A stretch of 64,000 bases of DNA from positions 874,001 to 938,000 of the forward strand of contig JAITYX010000016.1 of NCBI GenBank assembly GCA_021018815.1, in the 5' to 3' direction. Position numbers and translations under genes: made by a program. Source of the DNA: Talinum fruticosum (Eukaryota > Streptophyta > Magnoliopsida > Caryophyllales > Talinaceae). The notes beneath the pieces were generated by a model. That model was given only the letters and a program-made list of their open reading frames with translations, did not search any database and was not told the DNA's origin. Below, piece by piece: positions 48,571-60,920 of this stretch (its first letter is position 1; each line of letters begins with the position of its first letter).

Positions 48571-49715
48571 GATTTATAATGATAAAAACTAATAATAAGT
48601 TAAAAGAACTTAAGTAGATATATTTTTCTTTAAATAGTTAACATAAAAATATTTCTTTTACTTTTTTTATAACTTTTCTGATAACTTATTGTTATTATTC
48701 ATACATTTAACTCATTATTTGTCTTTTATCCTTTTTATGGCTTTAAACATTAAATTTTCAATTTCTTTTGAAAAAAATGTCCATAAGGTGAAAACAAAAT
48801 TTAATCTAAATTCACAATATTACAAAATATTATTCACAAAATTAAAATAAATTAGTTTTAGAAATATACACCTCCAACATAATAAATATATGATATATAA
48901 TTTTATTACAAAAAAATTAACTTAATTAAATGCATGAACCATCTAAACATCCTAAAAATTAGATATAATCAATGTATGATTGATATGTAAGATACTTATA
49001 TGGCATTGCAATAACTATCTTATATTATTTTAATGCCACATAAGCATCCTACATGTCAAACATACATTGACTCTATCTAACTTTTAATATATAATAATAT
49101 CCGAAACCTCATACAAGGGCATAAATTAATTTTATTTTTATAATTAGTTATTTTTTAATTTATTATTTTTAATTAATTTATAATGATAAAAATCAATAAT
49201 AAGTTAAAAGAATATAAGTGGAGATATTTTTCTTTAAATAGTTAATATAAAAATATTTTATTTTAAATTTTTATAACTTATTTTGATAACTTATTGTTAT
49301 TATTTATATATTTAACTCATTATTCGTCTTTTCTCCTTTTTGTAACTTTAAACATTAAAATCTCAATTTCTTTTGAAAACAAATGTCCATAAGGTAAAGA
49401 TGATATTTTATCTAAATTCACAATATCATACAATATTATCACAAAACTAAAATAAATTAATTTTAGAAATATACACATCCAATATAATAAATATATGATA
49501 TATAATTTTATAAAAAGATAGTAAATCTTTAACTTAATTATATGCATAAATCAAACGTCCTAAAAGTTGAGGTAAAATCAATGTATGATCAATATATGAG
49601 ATATTTATGCGACATTGCAATAACTATTTTACATTATTATATTGCCACATAAGTATCTTACATGTCAAATATACATTGATTATATTAACTTTTAATATAT
49701 AATATCCGAAACCTC
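48571..49715. repeat. direct duplication of about 540 bp
   Basis: 48571-49105 and 49176-49715 match along their length, for example tttataatgataaaaa at the start, aataataagttaaaagaa, aacttattgttattatt, and at the end cttttaatatataat with atatccgaaacctcat. About 70 AT-rich bases lie between. No TG/CA ends, frame or inverted ends identify it as LTRs, so I call it an unclassified duplication. Confidence 0.8.
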
Positions 49716-50110
49716 ATGTAACAAGTTTGATCTTCTGACGAAGAAAAATTGTCATAGGTTGGTTATGGGACAAAATCCAAAAGAGGAATTGTTCCTGAAA
49801 CATTTTCCGTATAATGTGCTCCATGCTCTTTGGAAAGCTTCTTTCATATTACATCAATTCAATGCGCTGTGGAAATTTTCAGTAATCCTGAAAATATGAA
49901 GGTTGAGAGGGAAGAGTCAATATTACTTGGTATACAATCTCCTTCCCTACGAAGAAATTATATGGAAATTTTCAATTAATCCCCAACATATGAATTTAAA
50001 GAGGGAAGAGTCAATATTTTTCAACGTGCACTGAAGAACAAAGCAAAAATATAAACATTTCTCCATTTAACATGGTTGAAATGCTGATATAGCCAATCTT
50101 CCCAAAACTC
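49716..50110. other. spacer with a short internal duplication
   Basis: A phrase of about 60-70 bases around 'ggaaattttca-taatcc...gagggaagagtcaatatt' occurs near 49870-49930 and again near 49968-50020. No gene is seen. Confidence 0.5.
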
Positions 50111-50111
50111 A

Positions 50112-50117
<6 letters not shown>

Positions 50118-50204
<87 letters not shown>

Positions 50205-50218
50205 ATGTATATGTATAT
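50118..50218. repeat. compound AT/AC/AT microsatellite
   Basis: TA units, then CA units at about 50155-50170, then TA and TATG units. Confidence 0.95.
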
Positions 50219-50492
50219 TTGGATTGGACAAAATAAAGGCAGGCCTTAGTCATTTAGAGCTTTCATATATTTGTATGATTCAAGAGAAATTGCCATATAA
50301 CCCTACAATACCTTGCTAAGCCTAAGACTGGTTGGGCAGTTCGGGGCACTAGGTATTACTTTTATTTAGTTTTATTGTTTTTGTTCTATTTTGTTTAGGT
50401 GTCTTCCTTTTCTTGCAAATTAAGCTCACATAAATTGTTTTATGACTTAAACAAATTTAGACTATTGGCTACCCAGAGTCTTGCTGCTGTAA

Positions 50493-51826
50493 ATGGCATT
50501 GGCATTGCTAAAATCCCTCCTGATCCCCAAAGCTGATCAAGACTTGAAAGTATCGGATACATTGGTGGGTAAGCTACAGATACCAGACTACACAAAACAC
50601 TTTGTGCTGGGAATTCGTGAGTCGGAAACTGGGGCACTCATATACATTCTCTGTGTTCATGGTCTGTCCGAAAGATCAGCCAGAGATGTTGAGTGCCTGA
50701 TAAGGGCAGTCCGCCCAGATGCAGTCCTTGCTGATGGAGATTGGAGACGGGCTCAAGATCTGGAGCCTGACATGGGAGACAGCATAGATGAGCCTATTCC
50801 AACTTCAGTATTGAGGGCACTGCAGTAGTGCATTATCTACAATACAAATAAACACAGATATATGAGTGTCGCAGAGAACTGGATCTTGGAGGAGATTTCG
50901 GGGTTTGTTACTATAAAAACTATCTTGTGGCAAAGAGTACAGCAGAGGAGGTTGGATCAGCCTTCCTGATGATTTCCCCTTATTATTATCATCATCTTGT
51001 GGAGCCTGCACTTGAAACTCCTTCTCGGGTTTATTCATCAAGTGATGATACTCGTTGGAATTTTGAACACCCCCTATTTGCACGAGCTAGGTGCACATGT
51101 TTGCATGAAGTAAGCTACAATTATGGAATGAGTATGCAGCTAGCTCGTGCTCAGAAGATGCTCATTGACATAGATACTGGGGGCAATGTTCAAGCAAATG
51201 ATGTATGCTTAGCTCGTGATTTTCAGATTCCTCTCGAGTGCCTGAGGCTTATTCACAACCGTGATGGAAGATATCTTGGAAATGAGGAAGTGCTGAAACT
51301 TTCTGAGCTTTCCTCAAACGAAAGACTCCAATACCTTGTAACAGAAGGAATAAAAGATCAAGCAAAGGAGTTCAATACAATAGTAGCAGTAGTAGATGCT
51401 ACTTGCTTCAGAGGTTTCATGAGATTTTGGAACAGTCACAGTAGAGCTCCTCCTGGAATTGAAATGAAGAGCATCCTTGGAGAGATTTTCGTAAGGAATC
51501 AAGACAGTGGTGTAGAAATCTCACCAAAGGAATATCGGCCAACTGTATTCGGTGGACCAGCATTGGCAGGAGCCACTGCAATCTTGACAGCATCCTCCAT
51601 TTTCATGAAGAAACAGAGAAGGATTATTATGCCTTGGGTTGCTGCTGCCACTTGCACCGGACTACTCCTATATGGTGATGCCATCGTGAAGGCACCAAGT
51701 GTTGCTCGTTTGGGCTGTGGAATCCAGAATCTGAGGCAGACTTCCCAGGCCATCAATCATCATCATTCGTGTAGACACAAGGTTGATGAGTATCTGGAAG
51801 CTTTAGTTAAGAGCCGGAAGCATTAG
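50493..51826 (+). pseudogene. TraB/PrgY-like family gene, copy 3, stop and frameshift
   Basis: ATG 50493 opens MALALLKSLLIPKADQDLKV and runs through IPDYTKHFVLGIRESETGAL, YILCVHGLSERSARDVECL and IRAVRPDAVLADGDW to TAG at 50826-50828. The family frame reappears after about 50900 (FGVCYYKNYLVAKSTAEEVG) and is open to 51826 (RLGCGIQNLRQTSQAINHHH). Next to copy 2, one base is missing at gagatttcgg (50892-50901), in addition to the TAG. The Arg codon that is TGA in copy 2 is AGA here, and copy 2 is open where copy 3 stops. An unseen intron covering 50826-50900 is an alternative, but no good donor and acceptor pair preserves frame. Function as for copy 2 is inferred. Confidence 0.6.
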
Positions 51827-52555
51827 TAATTTGTAGCATAATGTATATATGAATGTCCTTTAATTTCTCATTTTCTTCTGATCAATCACTGAATTAGTAC
51901 ATGTTTTCTGCAATTGCAAAAGAATATTCAGTGTGTTCTTAGAGTATATGTATATACGTATTGACAAGTGAATTGAACTGCACGAGGATTGTGTTCATAC
52001 ATATATAATACCAAATAGGTGTGGTTATTCTTTAACTTCATCGAGCCCTTGGCTACTTTGTTCATTCCCATTACTCGGTCTTCATAACAATGTAACAATA
52101 AAGCATCAGTAGGATCATACTGGATGTTATTAGATCGAAGAGAGTTTCACTTAGTAAAAATAAACATACGAAGAATCTGTACAAATATTTAGGCTTAAAG
52201 AATTGATTTTTAGACAAAAATTGCTATGAAAAAATCGGCTTTGCTGCCTGATAATCATTCAAAGCTCAAAATACACGTCAAACACATCATAACTTCAATT
52301 GTAACAGTGTTAAGAAACTGACATACCTTGTAATGATTTCCTGGTCCATCTGTGGGATATAACTAGTCAAAACAATGCATATCAAGAAAAGTATTGACTA
52401 GATAAACGAAAGACATGCTTTGTGAAACACAAACACAGCTTCTGAAGGTATTGTTTCATTCATCAGTCAATGACAACTTACTTGTGCAGTAAAAAAAAAA
52501 GGACCTGTCGAGAATCGACCACTTCAACTGATCCCAAACAAAAGACATGCTCTGA
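51827..52555. other. 3' region of TraB-like copy 3
   Basis: 3' UTR and AT-rich spacer; nothing else recognised. Confidence 0.4.
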
Positions 52556-52662
52556 TGATCTGGAGCAGTATACCCAGATCGATGCATGAGCCTGATTTGG
52601 CAGACAGTGTGCATAAACCTGTTCTAACTTCAGCATCTAGAGTTCTAAAGCAGTGTTTTTGC
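52556..52662 (+). pseudogene. scrap of a further TraB-like copy (copy 4)
   Basis: Resembles 50754-50830 of copy 3: 'gatctggag', then 'gagcctgatttggcagacag', 'tgtgcataaacctgttctaa' and 'cttcagcatctagagttcta' before 'aagcagtgt'. Translation EPDLADSVHKPVLTSASRVL matches EPDMGDSIDEPIPTSVLRAL. Only this piece survives. Confidence 0.65.
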
Positions 52663-53700
52663 AAGATGAAGTTAAATAATAATTAATAAAAAGGACATTC
52701 ATGTTTGAAATATTAAGGGCAAACCAATTCAACAAAGAGGACGAGGAGTTCCCCTTAACCAAACACAAAGACAAATTCACAGGATTTCTCACCAGGTCAA
52801 TTAGGATGATCTTGGACTTGTTCAATATCAACCATTATTCATTCTTCTCCCTAAGATACAGAAAACTCTGAGATGTAATATTTATTGATTTTATTTTCTC
52901 AACATCACCTACCATTGTTCAAGTCTAGAAATAGGGGAACTCAGACTCATTCAATCTTATTGATTATATTCCTCATGCATGTTGATTATAGATTTACAGA
53001 TCGACAAGGCAACAATTTAATGTTACGTATTCGGGTTGCCCATGCATGAGTAATCCAATTAATGAGAAAATCAACAGTCTCCCTCCCCGTGTTTAATGGA
53101 AATTTAAAATTTTTAAGGTTATTCAAGTTAAATTATCTAAATAGTTAGTTCGAGATCACCAAATTGTAAGAGTGCTAATCTTGTAATTAACTAATAGCAA
53201 ATCTTAATTAAGTTTTTTAGGTAAGCAACATATGGACACAAAAGACATTCAGATTACAAATTTATCGTCCATAGTACGATGACATGAATGTCTATTATTG
53301 CAATTAGATTAAAGTACAAATGCGACAATGTTTTATACATTTAAAAAATATTTCCTCTCTACAATTTTCCTTATATTTCATGCATGATATATATAGCTTC
53401 CATTTAACACGAAAAAAAAATAATTTGGATAAATTCGATATATAATTACCAAACTATAATAAGCATATTATCCATCTTTATTTTTCCTTGATTTAGATTG
53501 GTAAGGCGAATACATAGTCAAGTCAAACAAAATACAATAATTCATACTCTATTAATTATATAGTTTTTGTCTCCTTTTACATTTTTTTAATTTTAAAAAT
53601 AACCTTCTTCTTTTACCTTTTCATTTTAGGATTGAATACTACTAATAAGGAGTCCATATATATCCATTCCTTTATAAAAAGTCATTTATTTGAAAGCTTC
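52663..53700. other. AT-rich spacer
   Basis: No gene, repeat end or RNA gene recognised. Confidence 0.4.
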
Positions 53701-53721
53701 CCCCATATTTTTTCTAGACTT

Positions 53722-53732
53722 CTATATAAATC
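53722..53732 (+). promoter_or_regulatory. TATA box of the small gene at 53892
   Basis: ctatataaatcc lies about 165 bases before the candidate start codon, in a suitable position for a plant core promoter with a leader of about 130 bases. Confidence 0.45.
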
Positions 53733-53891
53733 CATCCCTTATTTTTTATGTGTCTCAACATAATTCACCAGAAAAAAAAAGTAGCAAAATAATTATTGCA
53801 ATTTGCAAAAATCTGTTTTTGAATTTTATAGCTTCCTCATCCCCAAAAATTTGATTTATTAGCCTTCTAGTGGGGCTATTAACCCCTTGAA

Positions 53892-54430
53892 ATGGATCGT
53901 AATGTTCTTGCCGGTTTTGCAGTGATTGCCGCAATTAAAATATTTCGCCACATGAGGATCGGGAAGAGGATGTAAGTGTGACTAATGATTATATTCTCTG
54001 CGTCCCAAAATAAATGTAACAGTTTTAATAACATTTGGGTTTGAATGTCAGTATAACTTTTGAAAGTTGTTCACTAATATTTAAGTTGGAATATCACTTA
54101 TATTAACTTTCGTGCCCACACAAACAAATTTATCATTATTTATCAAAAAATAATAAAAAACCATTATTATTTGAAACTTTCATAAATTGGTATTTATTAA
54201 ATGTTTTCACAATAATCATAAATCAATATATATTTTAAACAACTTCTTAGGATGAACTTAAAATACACACATGAACACTTTTTCAAGGATAGAGGAAGTA
54301 TAAAAGTTTGGATGTGGTTCTTATTAACATTCATTTCAATTGCAGGGATGCATACGTACGATCTCTTCCAAGATCCTCGTCTCCCTATGTACATCTATCA
54401 ATGCTGGATTTCCCGATTGAATATACATAG
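53892..54430 (+). CDS. small two-exon candidate gene, 54 residues, family unknown
   Basis: Exon 1 is 53892-53971 and exon 2 is 54346-54430. The junction is consensus-grade: donor at/gtaagt, acceptor ttgcag. The product starts MDRNVLAGFAVIAAIKIFRH, a short hydrophobic helix followed by a basic stretch (MRIGKR), then DAYVRSLPRSSSPYVHLSML and ends DFPIEYT. It looks like a signal anchor or membrane tether (inference). Past the stop, other frames read DYLCRCAAGQVGMRNLAHVL then FGIKSYGKQFPLV, and CEDCGWTFGSGFFLPWGISS. So the gene may once have been longer and be frameshifted near 54422 and 54530. I do not recognise the family. The N-terminal hydrophobic start is loosely like those of the local DC1 proteins, but no zinc module follows. 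Confidence 0.4.
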
Positions 54431-54599
54431 ATTATCTGTGTCGATGCGCTGCTGGCCAAGTTGGCATGAGGAACCTTGCTCACGTACTGTTTGGGATCAA
54501 ATCTTATGGGAAACAATTTCCTCTTGTGTGAGGATTGTGGTTGGACCTTTGGGTCTGGTTTCTTCCTCCCATGGGGCATTAGCTCTGTGAATAACCCCT

Positions 54600-55500
54600 A
54601 AGATAGGGCTTGATAAGGTTAATACATCCTTACCCAATTATTTGTGATGTAAAGTTTCTCTTTGTACATGTATGTATATTTTTATTTGAAACCAAAGAAA
54701 GAAATTTTTTTATATAATCATAAATAGACTTTTTGTACAGAATGATGAATGTCTTATTACGAAACGTTTCTCAAATGTCTTGTCTTATCTTAAAACGCTC
54801 TATGTATTAAATTGAATAAACTAATATGATTATGATGAAGAGAATTGTTTTATTGCTTAGAAATTACGTAAACTTATCATTTTATTTATAAGTTTTCACA
54901 ATTATGAAATTACATACATACATTTTTAATGATAAGATTAATCTGATTAGGGTATCATTTATAATTGAAATTTAGTCGACGAGTGACAATAGTATCATTC
55001 TGTCCATTTTCTTATTTTTTTCTCTTGATAAGGTTGGTCCAACTTCATAGGGAGAAAAAAATCCAAGATATTTGACCTGCTCTGACTTGCCAAGTCAAAC
55101 GTTATGATGCAATCAATGCCTATAATACAACAACATTAGATTGATGTCTATTGTATGATCAGTTTGAATAAGTTTTCATTTTTCATTTTTTTTTTTTCTA
55201 GTTGACATAACATATTTTTAATTCCGAGCATAACTAAAAATAATTTCTCCTTCGATCAAACCCTTTAGCCCAGCCCCTTTTTTTTCTTCTTAGGCTAAGC
55301 GAGCTTAAGAACGAGCCTAAACTCTAAAATAACTCATTAATTAGATCTTATTCTATTTGTTTGGAATTATTATTGTTCCAATATTTCAGTACTTCTTGTT
55401 CAAAATAGGTGGGAAAAAAAACAATAGGATGATCTATGATCTTGAAAATATGTGAAATTAAAGAAGAATTGGTAGAAAAAGGTCTTGCTAAAAAATATCA
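54600..55500. other. AT-rich spacer
   Basis: No gene or element recognised. Confidence 0.4.
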
Positions 55501-55589
55501 CTAAGGCTCTATTTGATTATAAGAAAATAGGTTGGAAAGAAAATTTAAATGAAAAAAAAATGATAAGGAAAAAAAAAGTAAGGAGAAAT

Positions 55590-55705
55590 TGATTTTCTCT
55601 CTCCTCTCCTCTCTCTCTCTCTCTCACTCTCTTTCACTTGGCTCTCTCCTCTCTAATTCACTATCTTTCTCTCCTCTCCCCCTTCTCTCTCCCTCTCTGT
55701 TAGTC
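55590..55705. repeat. CT-rich low-complexity stretch
   Basis: Mostly ctctct with short breaks; frames here are artefacts. Confidence 0.85.
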
Positions 55706-55727
55706 AATAGCTCCATGATAGAGTGTA

Positions 55728-55945
55728 TGTTGCATCATACATCCCCATCTCATATTAAAAACAAATCCCAATATATATTATAAATACTACCAACATAAGT
55801 GCGGCCCACCATGTAATTAAAACACAAGTTTATGTTGCATCATTTACTCCCAACCCATATTAAATATAAAGCCCAATATATTTTATAAGTACTACCACAT
55901 AAATACAGCTCACCATTTAATTAAAACACATCAGCAAATATCAAC
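55728..55945. repeat. tandem duplication of about 105 bp
   Basis: tgttgcatcatacatcccca through attaaaacacaagtttatg occurs at 55728-55832 and again from 55833 (tgttgcatcatttactccca) to about 55935. Confidence 0.75.
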
Positions 55946-56524
55946 GCTCAATCAACGTTTATTTTCCATAAATTCGTCTCTACCATCAATCAACAAATTT
56001 TTTAGAAGTTTTCCCTCAATCAACGATTTTTCATATTTCCAAAACTTAGATTGATTCAATCGAATAGTAATTTCATGAATCTTACAGAAGAAAACAAAGA
56101 TGAACAAGAGTGCTCCATAGTTGGAGAAGTAAACTTCATCAATGTTGAATCTTATGACCAGATTGATTCAATCAAAGATAATATTCAAGAAACTCTTTAA
56201 AAGGTAAAAAGTGTATTTCATATTGATTTCTAAACATCATAGTACTTTCTGTTCATAAATATTTCAATATTGAATTCCACTCGAGGTGTTTGATGAAATT
56301 TCCCAACCAAATTTTTATTGGTACTGAGCAAGAATGTTGCATTATATCCGAACTTAATGTTTTAAATGTTGACTCGATCATGATACGGATGATGATATTG
56401 AGGATGATAATCAAATAATCATTACTGATTGTAAGATCCAAATATGTGCTTTATTGCATGAAAACGGCATAAATATTCACATGTTTAAGCATATAAATAT
56501 TATATATCCACACTTAAGTATAAA

Positions 56525-56880
56525 TAAAAAAGGTTCACTGCATAATTAAAAAAGTTCCCTGCATAATATTATATGTTCACTGAAAACTAAAAAGTGTTCA
56601 AGAAAAAACACAAGTCACCTCGCTAATTTAGGCTTTATATTTTTAAAGTCATACTTTATATTGAAAAAGGTTCATTGCATAATAAAAAAATTCTTTGCAT
56701 AATACAAAATGTTCACTGAAAAATTAAAAAGATTCAAGAAAAAAAAAAAGCAAGTCATCTCGCTAGTTTATGCTTTATATTTTTAAAGTTATACTTTATA
56801 TTAAAAAAGGTTCACTACATAATAAAAAATGTTCCCTGTGTAATATAAAATATTCACTGTAAAATAGTTTTATATTTTTA
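56525..56880. repeat. tandem repeat of about 130 bp, two to three copies
   Basis: aaaaaggttcactgcataat, then ttcaagaaaaaa, cacaagtcacctcgctaatt and a tttatatttttaaagt end recur at about 56528, 56663 and 56802 (last copy partial). Confidence 0.75.
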
Positions 56881-57599
56881 GCTTTAGGTGTTGAAAATCA
56901 AGATCCAATCGTCTAATTATTAATAAGGCCAAGAAGTGATGGGAGTGGAATATGCATGAATAGATATGTATACAATAAACATGGCACAAAGTATGTGAAT
57001 ACCAATGAATCCGACACGAGAGCATATATCAAGAAAGCAACTAGGGTTAATTGCAAAGCATTGATGTACTTAGAAAAAGAAAATAGTTGAAAAAAAGGTT
57101 CATTAAAAAATTAAAAAGGTTCATTGTATAACATATCTGAGTATACATGCACATATACATAAACACCAATGGTTCATTACAATAATCATATGATTTAATA
57201 AATCATAAAAAAGGCATTTACATATTCTAATTTTAATGTTGTAAAAGAATTTTTGATATAGTCTAATTTAATTGTGGGTGTAAGTTTGAGAAGGGTTGTG
57301 GTGTACTTGTGATATAAATTTAAGAAATTGATCACTATAACCAATAACAAAGTTAATTTGTTAACATTTAAAATAAAAAGTGTTGAAATAAGATTGTCCA
57401 ATTATGTAAAAAAATTTATATAAATATGTCAAAAAGAAAATACTAATAAATTCATGTAAATATATAATCAAACGTATAATTTTTATAAATCAAAAAGTAA
57501 GTAAAACTTAGAAAAAGAAAAGCAGGGAAAAAAAGGAATGAAGAAAAAGAAGGAAACAAATCTATGCAAAATAAATGCTTGTCGCAAGCTTCGACCTAA

Positions 57600-60500
57600 G
57601 ATACACCTGATTGTAAGATAGATTTTGCGTCTCTTAGTCCACTTCTCTCTCATCTCCCCTTCTCTCTCTCTTTATCATCAGTCTCTCTCTCTCTCTCTTC
57701 TTTCTTTATATTTTTTTAAATAAAAATAAAAATTTATGTATTTTAAAAGTATATTATTTTTATAAATTTTTTTATACATTTTAAATAAAAATTAATTATT
57801 TATATTATAGATAATTTTTTAAAATTTTCAATGATAAAATTACTTAATATTTAAAATTTTAATTTTATTATTTATTTATTTTTTAAGGTACTATTATTTA
57901 TTTATCTTTCAAGTTAGAGTGTTTGTTAGTATTGTTTAAAACATATAAATTTATATATATTGACCTGAAAATATATATACAACTTAATATTAATTAGTTT
58001 TTAGAATAATAAAAAATAAAAAATTTATTTAAGATTTTATCAACTGGATCCTTTAAACAAGAGAAATATATTAAAAAATCATATTATAAAAGTATAATAA
58101 AAATAATCCTAAAAGCTTATGATTTTGAGATTTTGTAAATGATATTTTAAATAAGATTTTGTAATCTTTTGATTTCATAAGTGCTATCTTGGGTTTATAT
58201 AGTTAAAATATTAGGATAACAGATTTTTTCCACATTCAATATTTTATATTTTTCTGACATATCTCCACAAATAACATTTAGGATTTGGTAAGTTGAATAG
58301 TATATATATTTTTTCAATATTAAGATCCAAATATGTACCCACATTAGTTGTTTTTAAAAAGATTTAATTTTTTTGACAATTTAAAAATTTTGTAAAATCA
58401 AAATTGTCATTTGTATCATGTTACTAAAAGTGTAATTAAACAATTGGTGGATTTGAGATAGCTACTGGTTTAAGGAAATTAGGGCACCAGAAGGTCAATA
58501 AAAACTAGGTTCAGGCCAATGTTAGCTTAGTTTGAATAATTAAGAAAAGCAAAATAGTAGTATAAGAAACATTATTTGGAGTAAAATGTTACCCAATTAG
58601 ATTGAGATTTTAAATGGTGGGGTAGGGATGTAAAAAATGTCACCTAAATGGAGTAAAACCCAAACTTGCCTTGTAGAATACGTCTTTTTATTAACATTTT
58701 AACATTTTAAAAAAGAATAATAAATTATTTTATTTTTAAAACATATTATTTTTAAAGAATCTTCTATTTTTTTACTTTAGATAACAAATTAATTATTAAT
58801 ATTTTTAAAATAAAATATTAGGTTGAGTGGAAAAAAATATGTTATCTTGACATTTTAATTATCTAAACCTAGTATAACACTTACAAAATTACAAGATTAC
58901 AAAATTTTATTCAAAATATTATTACAAAATCTTAAAATTACAAGTTTTTACAATTGTTCTTGTTATATTTTTATAATATGATTCACTAATATACTTTTCT
59001 TGTTTAAAGGAATCGAGTTGACAAAATTTTAAATGAATTTTAATTTTTTATTATTTTAAAAATTAATGAATATTAAGTTGTATATATATTTTCAGGTTAA
59101 TGTTAAACCTCGTATTTATCAGTTTTTAAGACATTATTTAACCCAATTATGTGGTGGTTTTAATGATATTTGTTTGGTTTTGGGTTAGCTTATGTTTATT
59201 TCCTCTTTATTGCCACATAAGATCATAAATATCTTAATTACAAGTTTTTGGGCTTAAATTAAAGAGATTCGAGACAAATTTGATGAAAATGAAGGTTCGG
59301 ACCTAAAAGGAGGTAAGAAAGAAGCTTAGAACTCATCAAGTGAAGTTGCATGGCCAATCTGTGCAAGCTGCACAGCCGTGCGGATCATCAAGCTAAGGGC
59401 TCGGAGTCAAGGAAGGTCGCACGGCCACCCGTGCATACCATGTACGGTCGTGCGAGAAGTTAGGAAAGTTGAAGTCATGCACGGCCTACCATGCACAAGT
59501 TGCATGACCCATGCGAGAGAGGCAGAAAGTTCAAGAATTCTGCACGGTCGTGCGAAAATCTTACACGATTGTGAGACGCTTGTTTTGGCGACGTTATAAG
59601 CGGTTTTTGTTTTTTTTTTTTTTGCAGTTCTTTTCTCCATAAGTTTTTAGGGTTTCTAGGATAGTTTCTACCAGTCAAATCGCTTTAGATTGAAAATTAA
59701 GATTTTGAATTTTTGAAGATTAATTTGAATTCAAGCATTCGGATTTATCTTTGGTAATTCTTAATGCTATCTTTTTATGTTTGCTTTTCACAATTTCTCT
59801 ATAGTTTTCATATTTATATTCATTGAATCTTGTCAATTGTTTAGTATCATTTTAGGGGCTAATTTCTCCACTTAGATTGGGATTGATCTCTATTATGCCT
59901 TGATAATCATGAATTGAATACCAATTGGTTTGTTCTATGTTTGTTAGGTTAGAATTCACTTCGCTCATCACTTTTTCAATGAATGCCTCGAAAGATGAAT
60001 CATCCGCATTTACTCGGGTTTTGTGAACATCGAAAGATGTAAACTCACCTAGAATGACGTTGTGAACGATTAGAACTTTGATATGATAATAATTAAGGTT
60101 TTAATTGGGGGTTATGAGATGCATTTATTGTGATTTTGTTCTTTATTAATCTCATAAAAATAGACGATTAGATTTGAGTAAGATTAGTCTTTGACCTTCG
60201 AAAGTAGGCGAAGATAGGTTTAATTGGTGTCTCATCCTTCTAAACTACTAGCATAAGCAAATCTCAAGCAGTATTTGATTTTGATTTCATGCATAATAGT
60301 GCGATTGATCCCAATCTAAGGCTTTTTATCCATTGATTTCTCGTACCTTTTCGTAATTAGTTGAATCCAAAAACAAAAATCATTATCGAACTGAGTTTCA
60401 CCTAGATTAGAGTTTTTAGTACTTGAAAGCAAGTTTCTCGTGAACACGATCCGTACTCACCGGTTCTTAGCTACAACTATACCATGCACTTGCGGTAGTT

Positions 60501-60910
60501 TCTCAACAGTTAACATATATATATAAATTTATATGTTGCAATCAATACTAACAAACACCTTAATTAGTAAGATAAATGTATAATTGTATCTTAAAAAATA
60601 AATAATAAAATTAAAATTTAAAATATTCTGTGACTAGTAAGATAAATCTATAATGATACTTTAAAAAAATAAAATAATAAAATTAAAATTTAAAATGTTA
60701 AATAATTTTATCATTAAAAATTTTTAAAATATTATATATAATATAAATAATAAATTTTTATTTAAAAATTTAACAGTTTTTATAAAAATAATATACTTTT
60801 AAAATAAATAAATTTTTTATTTTTATTTTAAAAAATGTGAAAAAACTAGAGAGAGAGACAACCAAAAGGAAAGAAGAGAGAGAAAGACTCATGATTGAGA
60901 GAGAGAAGGA
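57600..60910. mobile_element. foldback-type element with long inverted arms, interrupted by a solo LTR
   Basis: The left arm, about 57600-58240, is the inverted complement of a right arm split into 58820-59100 and 60509-60910. Landmarks: gatcctttaaacaagag (58047) against cttgtttaaaggaatc (59001); gtttgttagtattg (57928) against caatactaacaaac (60543); and CT-rich 57650-57715 against GA-rich 60848-60920. The loop is about 580 bases and has no frame worth naming. The class cannot be fixed without termini. Confidence 0.75.
59101..60508 (+). mobile_element. solo LTR of a Ty3-type retrotransposon
   Basis: Begins TGTTAAACC and ends CTCAACA, with gttaa duplicated on both sides (59096-59100 and 60509-60513), the exact signature of an LTR insertion reduced by LTR-LTR recombination. 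The 1.4-kb unit has the tail 'gaacacgatccgtactcacc' to 'tgcacttgcggtagt' often seen in plant Ty3 LTRs, and a middle rich in cacggcc/gtgcgag palindromes (59370-59560). It splits the right arm of the foldback element; removing it restores the arm pairing. Confidence 0.88.
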
Positions 60911-60920
60911 GGGAGAGGAG

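Noticed and set aside
48571..49715. LTR retrotransposon call for the 540-bp direct repeats
   Set aside because: No TG/CA termini, primer site or flanking duplication could be found, and the gap is only about 70 bp.
50011..50253. 80-codon minus frame
   Set aside because: Mostly Tyr/Ile codons from the TA/CA microsatellite.
54252..54590. 112-codon plus frame over exon 2 of the small gene
   Set aside because: It starts inside the intron and ignores strong splice sites. Part of its downstream region looks protein-like only in other frames.
59378..59640. Open frames on both strands around cacggcc palindromes
   Set aside because: Lie within the solo LTR and mirror each other because of palindromic sequence.
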